Origin: an uncultured Opitutaceae bacterium
GTDB taxonomy: Bacteria > Verrucomicrobiota > Verrucomicrobiia > Opitutales > Opitutaceae
NCBI GenBank assembly: GCA_903929355.1
Contig: CAIYUN010000056.1
Coordinates: 1-33,176, forward strand
Direction of reading: 5' to 3'
Length of the DNA stretch: 33,176 nt
Part shown: piece by piece, positions 1-7,077 of the stretch
Position numbering within the stretch: the first letter of the stretch is position 1
Layout of the letters: each line of letters opens with the position of its first letter
Notes under the pieces: generated by a model
The model's input: the letters and a program-made list of their open reading frames with translations, nothing else
Told to the model about the DNA's origin: nothing
Databases searched by the model: none
Program-made: the position numbers and the translations under genes

Positions 1-55
1 ATCAGCGGTGGGTCTGCGCTACCTTCCCGCATCAGAACTTGCCTTTCGCGGCGTC
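1..55. repeat. 55-bp direct repeat, left copy
   Basis: Positions 1-55 are identical to 258-312. The two copies sit 257 bp apart and bracket the dispersed repeat at 58-267. Since the window starts inside this copy, the repeat may continue to the left as a tandem array with a 257-bp period. No coding content is recognised. Confidence 0.9.
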
Positions 56-57
56 TA

Positions 58-267
58 AGAGACCAAATACCATTTGGAAGCTCGGGGTGAAAACTTTCAG
101 AACGATCGAGTTTGAACCACTGATGGACACTGATGAACACTGATTCCGAGGATCGGATAAGTGCAGATTAGTGTGCATAAGTGGTTAAAGGTTTTTGTTT
201 GGCGAGGTCAAAGGCGAACACCAAGCCCTTGTGGCCTCTAAATACTTCCCTTCGTGAATCAGCGGTG
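58..267 (+). repeat. Dispersed intergenic repeat, copy 1
   Basis: This non-coding block of about 210 bp matches 13941-14140 in the same orientation with few substitutions. The main difference is about 12 extra bases here, in a short internal repeat built on CACTGATGAACACTGAT (around 117-145). Both copies end in TTCGTGAATCAGCGGTG. The block has no terminal inverted repeat or transposase that I can see, so I call it an intergenic repeat and not an insertion sequence. Confidence 0.85.
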
Positions 268-312
268 GGTCTGCGCTACCTTCCCGCATCAGAACTTGCC
301 TTTCGCGGCGTC
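258..312. repeat. 55-bp direct repeat, right copy
   Basis: This is identical to positions 1-55. Its first ten bases are shared with the end of the dispersed repeat (258-267), so the 55-bp unit and the dispersed repeat overlap. It ends 35 bp before the start codon of the lipoprotein gene at 348, so the repeat may form part of that gene's leader. Confidence 0.9.
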
Positions 313-347
313 CACCGGAAAATGCGCGCACTTACGACGACGCTCCC

Positions 348-848
348 ATGACAATTTTTCCCCGCCCCCTTTCCCTCTTGCTGGGCGCCCTGGCCGGGCT
401 GGCCCTCACCGGCTGCAACAGCTCCACGGCGTTTCCCAGGGATTTCAAGCCCGTGATTGTCCAGTTTAACCTGGAGACGCCGAATGCCGAAGTCGGCACG
501 GCGGCACCGCTGCCCCTGAGCCGCCAGCGGATCGCCTTCGACCCGACGCCGGTGTTGAACGAGACTGAAATCATCGGGGTCAAGATTGAGCAGACGCAGA
601 TGGGGAGCTGCACGATCTTCACGCTCACGCCCGAAGCCGGCCGCGGGCTCTACCGCATCAGCGCCACCCATCAGGGCTATCGACTGGTGGTCACCATCAA
701 CGGCGCCCCGACCGGGGTGATCAAGCTCGGTCAGGCGATCTCCACCGGCACGCTGCCGGTGTATTTGGAGATCCCGGACACCGACCTGCCCGAATTGGTC
801 AAGGGCATGAACGCCACCTGTGTGGAGATTCAAAAGCGGCTGCGCTGA
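348..848 (+). CDS. Small lipoprotein of unknown function
   Basis: The product is 166 aa. It opens with a lipoprotein signal peptide: a short basic start, a hydrophobic run (residues about 8-20) and the lipobox LTGC with Cys23 as the predicted lipidated residue. It should therefore be exported and membrane anchored. The mature part is mixed alpha/beta in composition, and I recognise no catalytic motif or domain. The gene ends 7 bp before the likely start of the M23 peptidase, so the two probably form one transcription unit and may act together at the cell envelope. The start at 348 is chosen because it gives a normal signal peptide. Confidence 0.75.
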   Translation: MTIFPRPLSLLLGALAGLALTGCNSSTAFPRDFKPVIVQFNLETPNAEVGTAAPLPLSRQRIAFDPTPVLNETEIIGVKIEQTQMGSCTIFTLTPEAGRGLYRISATHQGYRLVVTINGAPTGVIKLGQAISTGTLPVYLEIPDTDLPELVKGMNATCVEIQKRLR

Positions 849-855
849 CCGGGCA

Positions 856-1908
856 ATGGGACGTTCAATCTGCCAGCGCCTCTGCCTCGCCGCCCTGGGC
901 TGTCTCGGCTTCGGGCGGGCGGCCCTGCTCGCCACGGGTCCCCGCCTCGAGATGGACTGGCCCACCCCGAACCCGGCCTGGGTCGAGGGCCGGCCGCGCG
1001 CCGACTTCCTGCAGGCCACCGTCTCCGGTGAACCGGAATCTGGCGGCTTTGGCTGCGTGCGCAGCAGCGGCGCGCAGTTTCACGAGGGCATTGACCTCAA
1101 GCCCGTCGCCCACGACGCCAAGGGCGAGCCGGCCGACAAGGTCTTCGCCTTCCTGCCCGGGGTGGTGCGCTTCATCAACGACCGGCCCGGCACCAGCAAC
1201 TACGGCCGCTACCTCGTGCTGGAGCACCCCGGCGTGGAGCCGGCCATCTATACCCTCTATGCGCACCTGCACTCCGTCGCGCCCGTCCTCGCGCCCGGCT
1301 CGAACGTGAACCGCGGGCAGTTTATCGCGATGATGGGCCGCACCGAGGGCGCGACCACGATCCCCAAGGACCGCGCCCACCTGCATTTCGAGATGGGCCT
1401 GCGGGTGAGCGACTCGTTCCAGCCGTGGTATGACCGGCAGAAATTTGGCAGCCCCAACGAGCACGGCCTTTGGAATGGCATGAACCTGATGGGCTTCGAC
1501 CCCCTCGATTTCCTCGACAAATTCCGTGCCCACCAGGTGGACAACTTTACGGACTACTTCGCGCAGCTCAAGCCGGTCGTCCGCGTGCGGGTGGCCGTAC
1601 GCTCGACCCCCGATTTTGCCCGGCGGTATCCGGCGCTCGTCGCGCCGGCCCCGGAGGGGTCTCGGTTTATGGCCGCTTCGTCGGCGGGCTGGGAGGTCGC
1701 GTGCAATGGGACCGCCCTGCCGATCAAGCTGACTCCGCTCTCCGCCACCGATGTGGCCGGTTACAAGACCAACGAGGTGCGCATCGTCGAGACCGACGAC
1801 GCCGTGCTCGCGGCGTGCCATTGCAAGTCGCTCGTCGTCACCCGGGCGGGCGGCAGGCGGCCCGGCAAGGATCTGGAGGAGATGCTGCAGCAGCTCTTTG
1901 GGCTGTAG
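856..1908 (+). CDS. Exported M23 (LytM-type) metallopeptidase
   Basis: This is a 350-aa predicted peptidoglycan endopeptidase or LytM-like regulator. An N-terminal hydrophobic segment (residues about 8-26) acts as signal peptide or anchor. The M23 zinc signature is visible as HEGID (His76 and Asp80) and, later, HLHFE (His175 and His177), with YAHLH around 135-139. All expected zinc ligands and the second catalytic His are present, so it should be active rather than a degenerate LytM protein. The C-terminal third (after about 215) has no recognised domain. An upstream start at 820 is open, but it would overlap the lipoprotein gene and spoil the signal peptide, so I chose 856. Confidence 0.85.
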   Translation: MGRSICQRLCLAALGCLGFGRAALLATGPRLEMDWPTPNPAWVEGRPRADFLQATVSGEPESGGFGCVRSSGAQFHEGIDLKPVAHDAKGEPADKVFAFLPGVVRFINDRPGTSNYGRYLVLEHPGVEPAIYTLYAHLHSVAPVLAPGSNVNRGQFIAMMGRTEGATTIPKDRAHLHFEMGLRVSDSFQPWYDRQKFGSPNEHGLWNGMNLMGFDPLDFLDKFRAHQVDNFTDYFAQLKPVVRVRVAVRSTPDFARRYPALVAPAPEGSRFMAASSAGWEVACNGTALPIKLTPLSATDVAGYKTNEVRIVETDDAVLAACHCKSLVVTRAGGRRPGKDLEEMLQQLFGL

Positions 1909-2004
1909 TTTGCCTGGTGGGGCGCGCCCCGTCCTGGGTCTCCCGAACTTTTCCCTGTTGCGAGTTTGTCCCCGCCGCCTTCCCTTAAACCCTTCAACCT
2001 TCTT

Positions 2005-2031
2005 GTCGCGCCATAGCCTGGCGACGGCGGA
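2005..2031. repeat. Short palindromic intergenic element
   Basis: In the 149-bp gap between the peptidase and ybaB, GTCGCGCCA at 2005-2013 can pair with TGGCGAC at 2019-2025 and is followed by GGCGGA. Short CTTCAACCTT-like runs flank it. From memory, GCC-ATAGCCTGGCGA-GGCGGA motifs recur in intergenic DNA of related bacteria, but only one copy is evident in this window. It could be a short repeat or a weak transcriptional structure. Confidence 0.35.
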
Positions 2032-2057
2032 TCAACCTTTAAACCTTCCTCCTCCCC

Positions 2058-2366
2058 ATGGCCGGCCTCGGTAAACTTCTCAAACAGACCCAGAAAATGC
2101 AGCGCGGTATTGAGGCGCTCCAAGCCCAGCTCGAGGCCAAGGAAATCGAGATCACCAGCGGCGGCGGCGCCGTGCGCGTGAAAGTCAACGGCGGGGGCAA
2201 GTTCCTCGCGCTCACGCTTGACCCCGAGTTTCTGAAGGAGGACACCAAGCTCGTGGCCGACACCCTCCTCGCCGCGATCCAGGACGCCGCCGCCCAGGCC
2301 AAGGCCTACCACGACACCGAGATGCAGAAAATCACCAGCCAGTTCCAGATGCCGGGCATGTTCTGA
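2058..2366 (+). CDS. ybaB: YbaB/EbfC family nucleoid-associated protein
   Basis: The 102-aa product has the YbaB layout: an N-terminal amphipathic helix (MAGLGKLLKQTQKMQ), a central beta region with GGGAVRVKVNGGGK, and a C-terminal helix ending in a Met/Gln-rich tail. The family forms dimers that bind DNA and commonly sits next to recR, as here. The length is typical. The dnaX gene that often precedes this pair elsewhere is absent; an M23 peptidase gene is upstream instead. Confidence 0.9.
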   Translation: MAGLGKLLKQTQKMQRGIEALQAQLEAKEIEITSGGGAVRVKVNGGGKFLALTLDPEFLKEDTKLVADTLLAAIQDAAAQAKAYHDTEMQKITSQFQMPGMF

Positions 2367-2637
2367 ATTGCGGAATGCGGAGTGCGGAGTGCGGAATTCA
2401 GACCACCCCTAGTTCTTCGCCCCCTTGGTAATTTGCCCGACCCACTCCGCAGTCCGCAGTCCGCACTCCGCATTTCCCATCCGTCCGTTCCGTCCATTCC
2501 GCACTCCGCAATCCGCACTCCGCATTTCCCATCCGTCCATTCCGCACTCCGCACTCCGCATTCCGCAATCCGCATTTCCCATCCGTCCATTCCGCACTCC
2601 GCACTCCGCATTCCGCAATCCAATATCCGCATTTCCC
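2367..2637. repeat. Heptamer tandem repeat between ybaB and recR, with foldback
   Basis: Almost the whole 271-bp spacer is built from 7-bp units of the type CCGCACT, CCGCATT and CCGCAAT, grouped into larger units. A 50-bp unit is repeated at 2531-2580 and 2581-2622, and a related unit begins near 2471. The first 31 bp (2367-2397) are in the opposite orientation and are an exact reverse complement of both 2539-2569 and 2589-2619. The array runs directly into the recR start codon. All six frames are open across much of it, but they encode only low-complexity peptides, so I treat it as non-coding. Confidence 0.95.
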
Positions 2638-3231
2638 ATGAGTGCCTTCGAGCAGCTCCAGCAACAACTCAAGCAACTGCCCGGCCTTGGGTTCCGCTCG
2701 GCGGAACGGCTGGCGCTGCACCTGTTGGTGGAGCAGCCCGAGTCGCTCGTCGCGCTCATGGCGGCGTTGCAGGCGGCGGCGGCCAGCGTCCGGCGCTGCT
2801 CGCGTTGCGGTCATCTGGCCGAGGGTGACCTGTGCCCCATCTGTGCCAACCCGAAGCGGGACGCGGGGGTGGTCTGCGTGGTCGAGCACGTGCCCGACCT
2901 GGTCGCGCTGGAGCGTGCGGGCACCTATCACGGGGTCTATCACGTCCTGCACGGGAAGCTCTCGCCGATGCACGGGGTCGGCCCGGAGCACCTGAACCTG
3001 GCGACGCTTTTCACCCGGGTGACAGAGGGTGGGGTGCGCGAGCTGATCCTCGCGCTGGCCAACGATGTCGAGGGCGAGGCGACCTGCCACTACGTGACGC
3101 AGCACCTGCCGGCGGGCAGCGGGGTGAAGGTGACGCGCATCGGCTTCGGCCTGCCGAGCGGCGGCGGTGTGCTCTACGCGGATCCCGTGACGCTGAAAAG
3201 CGCCCTGGACGGCCGCCGCGACTACGTGTGA
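2638..3231 (+). CDS. recR: Recombination protein RecR
   Basis: The 197-aa product is full length for RecR, which works with RecF and RecO to load RecA at gaps in DNA. An N-terminal helix-hairpin-helix region includes LPGLGFRSAERLALHLL (residues 14-30). A C4 zinc finger follows with Cys54, Cys57, Cys66 and Cys69. The TOPRIM domain then has VVE at 81-83 and the conserved ANDVEGEAT at 141-149. The frame is open further upstream, but that part is heptamer repeat, so the start at 2638 (MSAFEQLQQQL) is chosen. No Shine-Dalgarno sequence precedes it; the repeat abuts the ATG. Confidence 0.95.
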   Translation: MSAFEQLQQQLKQLPGLGFRSAERLALHLLVEQPESLVALMAALQAAAASVRRCSRCGHLAEGDLCPICANPKRDAGVVCVVEHVPDLVALERAGTYHGVYHVLHGKLSPMHGVGPEHLNLATLFTRVTEGGVRELILALANDVEGEATCHYVTQHLPAGSGVKVTRIGFGLPSGGGVLYADPVTLKSALDGRRDYV

Positions 3232-3348
3232 GTCAGGCTTGGTTTTTCGCCCCTGGAGCTGTGGCGACCCCGCCGCAGGGTTTGGAAGTCCCGCATTTTC
3301 AGTGTTGCCGCCGTGCCCGCGACCCCTTTGATCGGCCCGGCTGCCCTT

Positions 3349-3423
3349 GCGGGTGTAGTATAACGGCTATCACGTGAGCTTCCCAAGCTTGAAACCGGGG
3401 TTCGACTCCCCGCACCCGCACCA
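3349..3423 (+). tRNA. tRNA-Gly (anticodon CCC)
   Basis: A complete cloverleaf can be drawn. The acceptor stem is GCGGGTG (3349-3355) with CACCCGC (3413-3419), the discriminator base is A3420, and CCA is encoded at 3421-3423. The anticodon loop TTCCCAA (3380-3386) gives anticodon CCC at 3382-3384, and the T arm contains GGTTCGACTCC. The anticodon stem has two G-T pairs. I looked for a second copy of the 3' end as an integration mark and found none in the window. Confidence 0.93.
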
Positions 3424-3574
3424 GTTTTTACCTCTGAAGAGCCGAAAAACCAGATCAGGTACCCGACTGTACACCGGCATGCCGTCCCGATGATACGGGG
3501 TGTCCACCGTATTGGAGCGGGTAGCGGGTGAAGGCCCCATGGGGCGGAGGTCCGGCGTCCGCTATGCTGACGTG

Positions 3575-4051
3575 ATGACCTCTACTTCTGCCAGTGCCTT
3601 CGGTACTGCGGCGAACCGAAATACCGACCTGATCCTGCCCCTGAACGCCGTCGTAGTCTACGGTGACGTGCCGGCTGGGAAGCACGCGGTCGGCGTGTTG
3701 CAGCAAATGGGCGCGCACCTGCAGGATGAATTCAAACTGGTCCTTTGGCGGTTGAACCTGATGGCGGTTCCCCGCTGGCGGGCCATCGCGACCGACGACG
3801 TCGCCGCCGCCGGGCTCATCGTGGTTGCCACGAGCGAGGGCGGCCAGTTGCGGGATTTCATCAATGATTGGATGCAGGAATGCATGGCCCGGTCACAGGG
3901 CAAGCTGGTGGCGATGCTGACGCCCGTCGGGCCACACGAAGCGTGGGTCACCTGGCTGCGTGATCTGCGGCAAATCTACACGATACGCCCGGGCGGGTCC
4001 GCCGGGCTGGTGCTGGCGCCGAGCCGATTCAGGTCCAACACCTTCGCCTGA
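3575..4051 (+). CDS. Hypothetical protein, 158 aa
   Basis: I do not recognise a named domain. The sequence alternates short hydrophobic strands and helices: LNAVVVYGDVPAGKHAVGVL near the N-terminus, AAAGLIVVATSEGG in the middle and GKLVAMLTPVG later. This suggests a small alpha/beta fold, perhaps receiver-like, but the usual receiver acidic pair is absent. The frame is open from 3500; ATG 3575 is preferred because the extra N-terminus is basic and unlike the rest. It lies between the tRNA and a receiver/CheX module and may be linked to signalling by position only. Confidence 0.6.
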   Translation: MTSTSASAFGTAANRNTDLILPLNAVVVYGDVPAGKHAVGVLQQMGAHLQDEFKLVLWRLNLMAVPRWRAIATDDVAAAGLIVVATSEGGQLRDFINDWMQECMARSQGKLVAMLTPVGPHEAWVTWLRDLRQIYTIRPGGSAGLVLAPSRFRSNTFA

Positions 4052-4157
4052 GAGGACTCAGGCGGTCGAGGCGGGAAGGTTGGGAGCAGCGGCGCCTTGA
4101 CAGGAATCGCGGTCCCTCGTCCGTTCATCCCCCGTCCCACCTGTTGGCTTTCCCCCT

Positions 4158-4559
4158 GTGGCCAAAATTCTCCTGATCGACGACGATGAGTCCATTCGTA
4201 AGTTGCTCCGCACGGTGCTGCGGTCGATGGGCCATGCCGTGATCGAAGCCTCCAACGGCCGGGACGGGTTGAAGCTGTGTTCCGAGGTCGATCTGGTGAT
4301 CCTGGACATTTTCATGCGGAAGATGAACGGGATCGAGGTCTTGCTGGATCTCCGTCGCCGGCACTCGTTGGTCAAAGTTATCGTTATCTCGGGGGCAGTG
4401 GGTCCGGGGGCGGGGGGCGATCTGAATACCGCCGCGCTCCTCGGTGCGGTGAAGACGCTCCAGAAACCGTTCATCCTCCAGGAGCTTATGGCCGCGGTCA
4501 ACGAGGTGCTGCCGGTAGATGACGAACGTCTGCCCGCCGCTACACCCGGCGTCAATTAG
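4158..4559 (+). CDS. Receiver-only response regulator (CheY-like)
   Basis: This is a 133-aa single REC domain with a GTG start. The acidic pair Asp8/Asp9, phosphoacceptor Asp50 (VILDIF), Ser78 at the switch position and Lys103 in LQKPF are all present, so it should be phosphorylated. There is no output domain. The spacing from Ser78 to Lys103 is 25 residues, against 22 in the canonical receiver encoded at 25670, and the segment contains ALLGAVKTL. The gene precedes a CheX-like phosphatase, which may act on it. The histidine kinase partner is not apparent nearby. Confidence 0.88.
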   Translation: MAKILLIDDDESIRKLLRTVLRSMGHAVIEASNGRDGLKLCSEVDLVILDIFMRKMNGIEVLLDLRRRHSLVKVIVISGAVGPGAGGDLNTAALLGAVKTLQKPFILQELMAAVNEVLPVDDERLPAATPGVN

Positions 4560-4640
4560 TACGGGAGACTGAGTTTCTTTCCGTTGCGGCGCTTCACTTT
4601 GTCCAACTTTGCGCCGATGGAGAAGGTTTCTCCCCGGCCC

Positions 4641-5153
4641 ATGGCGACCATCCACGAACTCGATACCACCGTCATCGACCTGTCCATCGATCGCGCCGTC
4701 CAGACAGTATTCAGGACCATGGTCGGTAAACCGGCCCGGCTCGTCCCCCATGCGATGGACTCGAGCAATTGGACGGTCACGCTCAACTCGGTTCATGTGG
4801 TCGGCACCGTCGGGGTCGAGGGCCAGATCAATGGTCAGATCCACCTTCACTTCAGCCTGCCGCTGGCCGAGCTGAGTGCGTCCCGGGTGCTAAGCCGGCC
4901 TCTCCAGTCGATCAACAACGCGGGCGAGAAGCTGGTCAACGATGTGGTGGCGGAGCTGACCAACATGACCTGCGGTGTCTTCAAGAACCAGCTAGTCGAG
5001 CTGGGCCTCCCGTGCCGGCTGACGCTGCCGACAGTCCGCCGGGGAAAAGAATTTGCGTACGACCCGGTGCCCGATGCGCTCCGTCGCCTCTATTCCTTTG
5101 ACGTTGCGGGCCACCGGTTGATCGCCGACGTGATCCTAGGGGCCGGGGCCTGA
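4641..5153 (+). CDS. CheX-like phosphatase
   Basis: The 170-aa product resembles CheX/CheC-class phosphatases that remove phosphate from CheY-like receivers. The signature D-x3-E-x2-N is visible as Asp101, Glu105 and Asn108 (DVVAELTN), followed by the typical glycine-containing turn and helix. The N-terminal half contains the beta strands around GTVGVEGQINGQIHLHF. ATG 4641 is chosen; the frame is open from 4584, but the added residues are basic and not family-like. It is flanked on both sides by receiver-only genes, which makes them its likely substrates. A second paralogue is at 25100-25648. Confidence 0.82.
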   Translation: MATIHELDTTVIDLSIDRAVQTVFRTMVGKPARLVPHAMDSSNWTVTLNSVHVVGTVGVEGQINGQIHLHFSLPLAELSASRVLSRPLQSINNAGEKLVNDVVAELTNMTCGVFKNQLVELGLPCRLTLPTVRRGKEFAYDPVPDALRRLYSFDVAGHRLIADVILGAGA

Positions 5154-5172
5154 ATTGGGAGCTCATCATCTT

Positions 5173-5574
5173 ATGCCCAACCCGACCGTCACCTCCCGCG
5201 CCATTCTTGTCATTGACGACAATGAAGGCCTGCTCGAAATCCTGAACGCGAAGCTGACGGCCGACGGTTATCGGGTCACGACCGCCGCCAACGGCCAGGA
5301 CGCGGCCGAGGAACTGGTCCGGGAAAGATTCGATTTTGTGCTCACCGATTGGTTCATGCCCGGCAAAGACGGCCTTGAGCTGTTGCGTGAAATCTACAAG
5401 TCATACCCCACACTGCCCGTCGTGGTCATGTCCGGGGGTGGATCAAAAGTGAGCGCCGCCCAAAGCATGGGGGCCGCCCGGCTCTTGGGCGCGGTTGCGG
5501 TCCTGGTAAAGCCGTTCTCGGACGAACAGCTGCGTCTGGCCATCGCCAGCGCGCTCCCTCAACTGCCGTCCTGA
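5173..5574 (+). CDS. Receiver-only response regulator
   Basis: This is a 133-aa single REC domain. Key residues are Asp15/Asp16, phosphoacceptor Asp59 (VLTDWFMPG), Ser87 and Lys113 in LVKPF. No DNA-binding or enzymatic output is attached. As in the other two receiver-only proteins of this window, the loop between Ser and Lys is long (26 residues) and contains ARLLGA. ATG 5173 gives a short lead-in before the first beta strand; an in-frame ATG at 5155 is possible but lies 1 bp after the CheX stop. It probably belongs to one operon with 4158 and 4641. Confidence 0.88.
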   Translation: MPNPTVTSRAILVIDDNEGLLEILNAKLTADGYRVTTAANGQDAAEELVRERFDFVLTDWFMPGKDGLELLREIYKSYPTLPVVVMSGGGSKVSAAQSMGAARLLGAVAVLVKPFSDEQLRLAIASALPQLPS

Positions 5575-5680
5575 CGCGGGGCGGCCAGCTCACGGACCGT
5601 AGGTGACGGTCCTGGCCCCGGCGACGCCGGCGGCGCTGACGCCCTGAGCTGAATTTGACCGACGCCGGTGGGAAGGGAAA

Positions 5681-5720
5681 GGCCCCATGGCCGCAGTTAT
5701 GGAAGAAGGCCATATTGGCC
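5681..5720 (+). promoter_or_regulatory. Conserved hairpin at the start codon of the repeat gene, copy A
   Basis: ATGGCC (5687-5692) pairs with GGCCAT (5708-5713), and outside it GGCC (5681-5684) pairs with GGCC (5717-5720) across a small internal loop. The structure ends one base before ATG 5722, and the loop side holds the only purine-rich ribosome-binding candidate (GGAAGAAGG, 5701-5709). The same stem is present in copy B. It could control translation, mark the element end or both. Confidence 0.5.
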
Positions 5721-5721
5721 C

Positions 5722-6093
5722 ATGAGTAGGTCGGATTTCACCGAGGTCTTCTGCGCACGTCACTCAGTACCGCGGGCGAATTTTGAGCGGTCGGTGCTGC
5801 GCCGGGCATTGTATCCGCATGCGCGGCTGCTCGCCCCCCTGTGCCATCTTTTCAAAAGGAATTATTTCGCGGCTGACCTCGACTTCATCCGTGCCGTTGT
5901 CGGCTATCACCCAGGGCACAACTTCTCGACCGACGCCATGGATTTCAGCGACCACCCGTCCAACCAGGGATTCTGGCGGCGGACGTTGCGCGTGCGGGTG
6001 TCCGCACGGCGATTGTTCAAGTTGGTCCGCAAGACCATGCCGTTGCCACTGGAGGCTCATCTCATTGCGCCGGAATCATACGGGGAAATTTGA
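5722..6093 (+). CDS. Duplicated 123-aa protein of unknown function, copy A
   Basis: The protein is basic and rich in Arg and His, with no signal peptide or membrane segment. Recognisable blocks are FCARHSVP, RALYPHARLLAPLCHLF, AADLDFIRAV, DFSDHPSNQGFWRR and a C-terminal RVSARRLFKLVRKTMPL. I know of no function. Copy B (13130-13501) differs at 12 nucleotides; 7 are silent and 5 change residues, which fits a translated gene. The frame extends upstream to GTG 5668 in both copies, so a longer start is possible, but ATG 5722 lies just after the conserved hairpin. From memory, related small proteins occur many times in Opitutaceae genomes. Confidence 0.65.
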   Translation: MSRSDFTEVFCARHSVPRANFERSVLRRALYPHARLLAPLCHLFKRNYFAADLDFIRAVVGYHPGHNFSTDAMDFSDHPSNQGFWRRTLRVRVSARRLFKLVRKTMPLPLEAHLIAPESYGEI

Positions 6094-6196
6094 GCGATGG
6101 CCGCCTGAGCCGATGACGCGGGGCGGGGCGAGCCTCCATGTGTTCCGGCAGAATTTTCAGGTGGCGGCGCTTCCGGTTGCCGCGTACATCCCTGCC

Positions 6197-7051
6197 ATGC
6201 CCGACGCGACCGCCCCCTCGCCAAGCGACGACATGCTGGCCGCCCTGCTCGCCGCGCCGGTCCCGCGCAAAGTGCCGGCTGAATTGCTACGTACAGCAAA
6301 CCGACAACCCTTGATGCTGATCCTGGTGATTCTCGGGCTCGGTCCCACCTTCCTGGGACTCCTGGCGGTCTGGCTGTTTTTCCCATGGGGCTATCAGCAC
6401 GACCAGCAATTGAACCTCGGACCCACCCAGCACGGATCCGGCCGCGTCACGGCCCAGACCCAAACCAATCTGTCCGAAGGCAGCTCCCGCAGCACCGAGG
6501 TCCCGGTTTACGCCTACGAGTTTGTCTTTTCCCCACGCGGAGGGGCCGAGAGCAAGGGCATTTGTTACACCACGGGTCAGAAATGGGCTTCGGGTTCGCC
6601 GGTGGACGTCGAGTATCTCGCCGCCGATCCCACGGTCGCCCGAATTACCGGGAGCCGCACCAGTGAGGTGAGCATGGACATACTTGTATTTCTCCCGCCG
6701 CTGTTCTTGGCGACAGGGCTGACGCTGGTCATTACTGGTCTGGGCCTGCGGAGGCGTAGGCGCTGGCTGCTCAAGAATGGCGTCGTTGGCGAGGGGCGAG
6801 TCCAGTCCGTCGGGCCATTGACCGGCCGCGTCAACCGCCAGCCGTCTCCCGTGCCGATTTTTCGGATCACGCTGCTGCAGACCAATCCCACGGTCGCCCA
6901 ACTTCATAAGGTGTGGGCGCTCCCTCTGATTCAACGCCAAGAGATTGAGTTCTTCCAGGCCCGGCTCGCCTCGCAGCAGCCGGTCTTCATGCTCTACGAT
7001 CCGGCCCGGCCGAAGCGCGTGATTTTCCCGGAAACCCTGCTGCTGAAGTGA
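6197..7051 (+). CDS. Membrane protein with two TM segments, DUF3592-like
   Basis: The 284-aa product has TM segments at about 39-63 and 161-184. An extracytoplasmic domain lies between them and a second soluble domain follows a basic stretch (RRRRRW, 185-190). The two soluble parts look alike in design: the first has the phrase VDVEYLAADPTVARI and the second VFMLYDPARPKRVIF. This matches the DUF3592 pattern, a membrane family of unknown function. The reading frame continues far upstream through the repeat element, but ATG 6197 gives a normal N-terminus. The gene directly follows copy A, and its start lies in the diverged edge of the repeat. Confidence 0.65.
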   Translation: MPDATAPSPSDDMLAALLAAPVPRKVPAELLRTANRQPLMLILVILGLGPTFLGLLAVWLFFPWGYQHDQQLNLGPTQHGSGRVTAQTQTNLSEGSSRSTEVPVYAYEFVFSPRGGAESKGICYTTGQKWASGSPVDVEYLAADPTVARITGSRTSEVSMDILVFLPPLFLATGLTLVITGLGLRRRRRWLLKNGVVGEGRVQSVGPLTGRVNRQPSPVPIFRITLLQTNPTVAQLHKVWALPLIQRQEIEFFQARLASQQPVFMLYDPARPKRVIFPETLLLK

Positions 7052-7077
7052 GCTGGCCAGATTTTGCCCATCATCCC

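Larger units (their letters stand above)
5636..6127 (+). repeat. 492-bp duplicated element, copy A
   Basis: Positions 5636-6127 match 13044-13535 at a constant offset of 7,408 bp, with no gaps and only scattered substitutions. Weaker similarity continues about 80 bp further downstream, for example around CATCCCTGCCATGCCCGA. The element contains one 123-aa gene plus conserved non-coding flanks, including a hairpin over the start codon. No terminal inverted repeats or target-site duplication are evident. Confidence 0.95.

Noticed and set aside
1919-1930. GGGGCGCGCCCC palindrome after the M23 gene as terminator
   Set aside because: It is self-complementary without a loop and has no T run; chance is likely in GC-rich DNA.
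2471-2637. CRISPR-like array
   Set aside because: The repeats are contiguous heptamers and 50-bp units with no unique spacers, and no cas gene is present.
2306-3105. Long minus-strand and alternative-frame ORFs across the heptamer array
   Set aside because: They encode repetitive low-complexity peptides produced by the 7-bp and 50-bp units and by the antisense of recR; no family features.
3349-3423. tRNA-Gly as integration site of a genomic island
   Set aside because: No second copy of the tRNA 3' end and no integrase gene is visible in the window.
5764-6060. 98-codon antisense ORF in both copies of the 492-bp element (also 13172-13468)
   Set aside because: It is preserved simply because the DNA is nearly identical; silent changes fit the + strand frame better.
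5636-6127. Classical insertion sequence
   Set aside because: The encoded 123-aa protein has no transposase motif, and no terminal inverted repeats or target duplications are seen.
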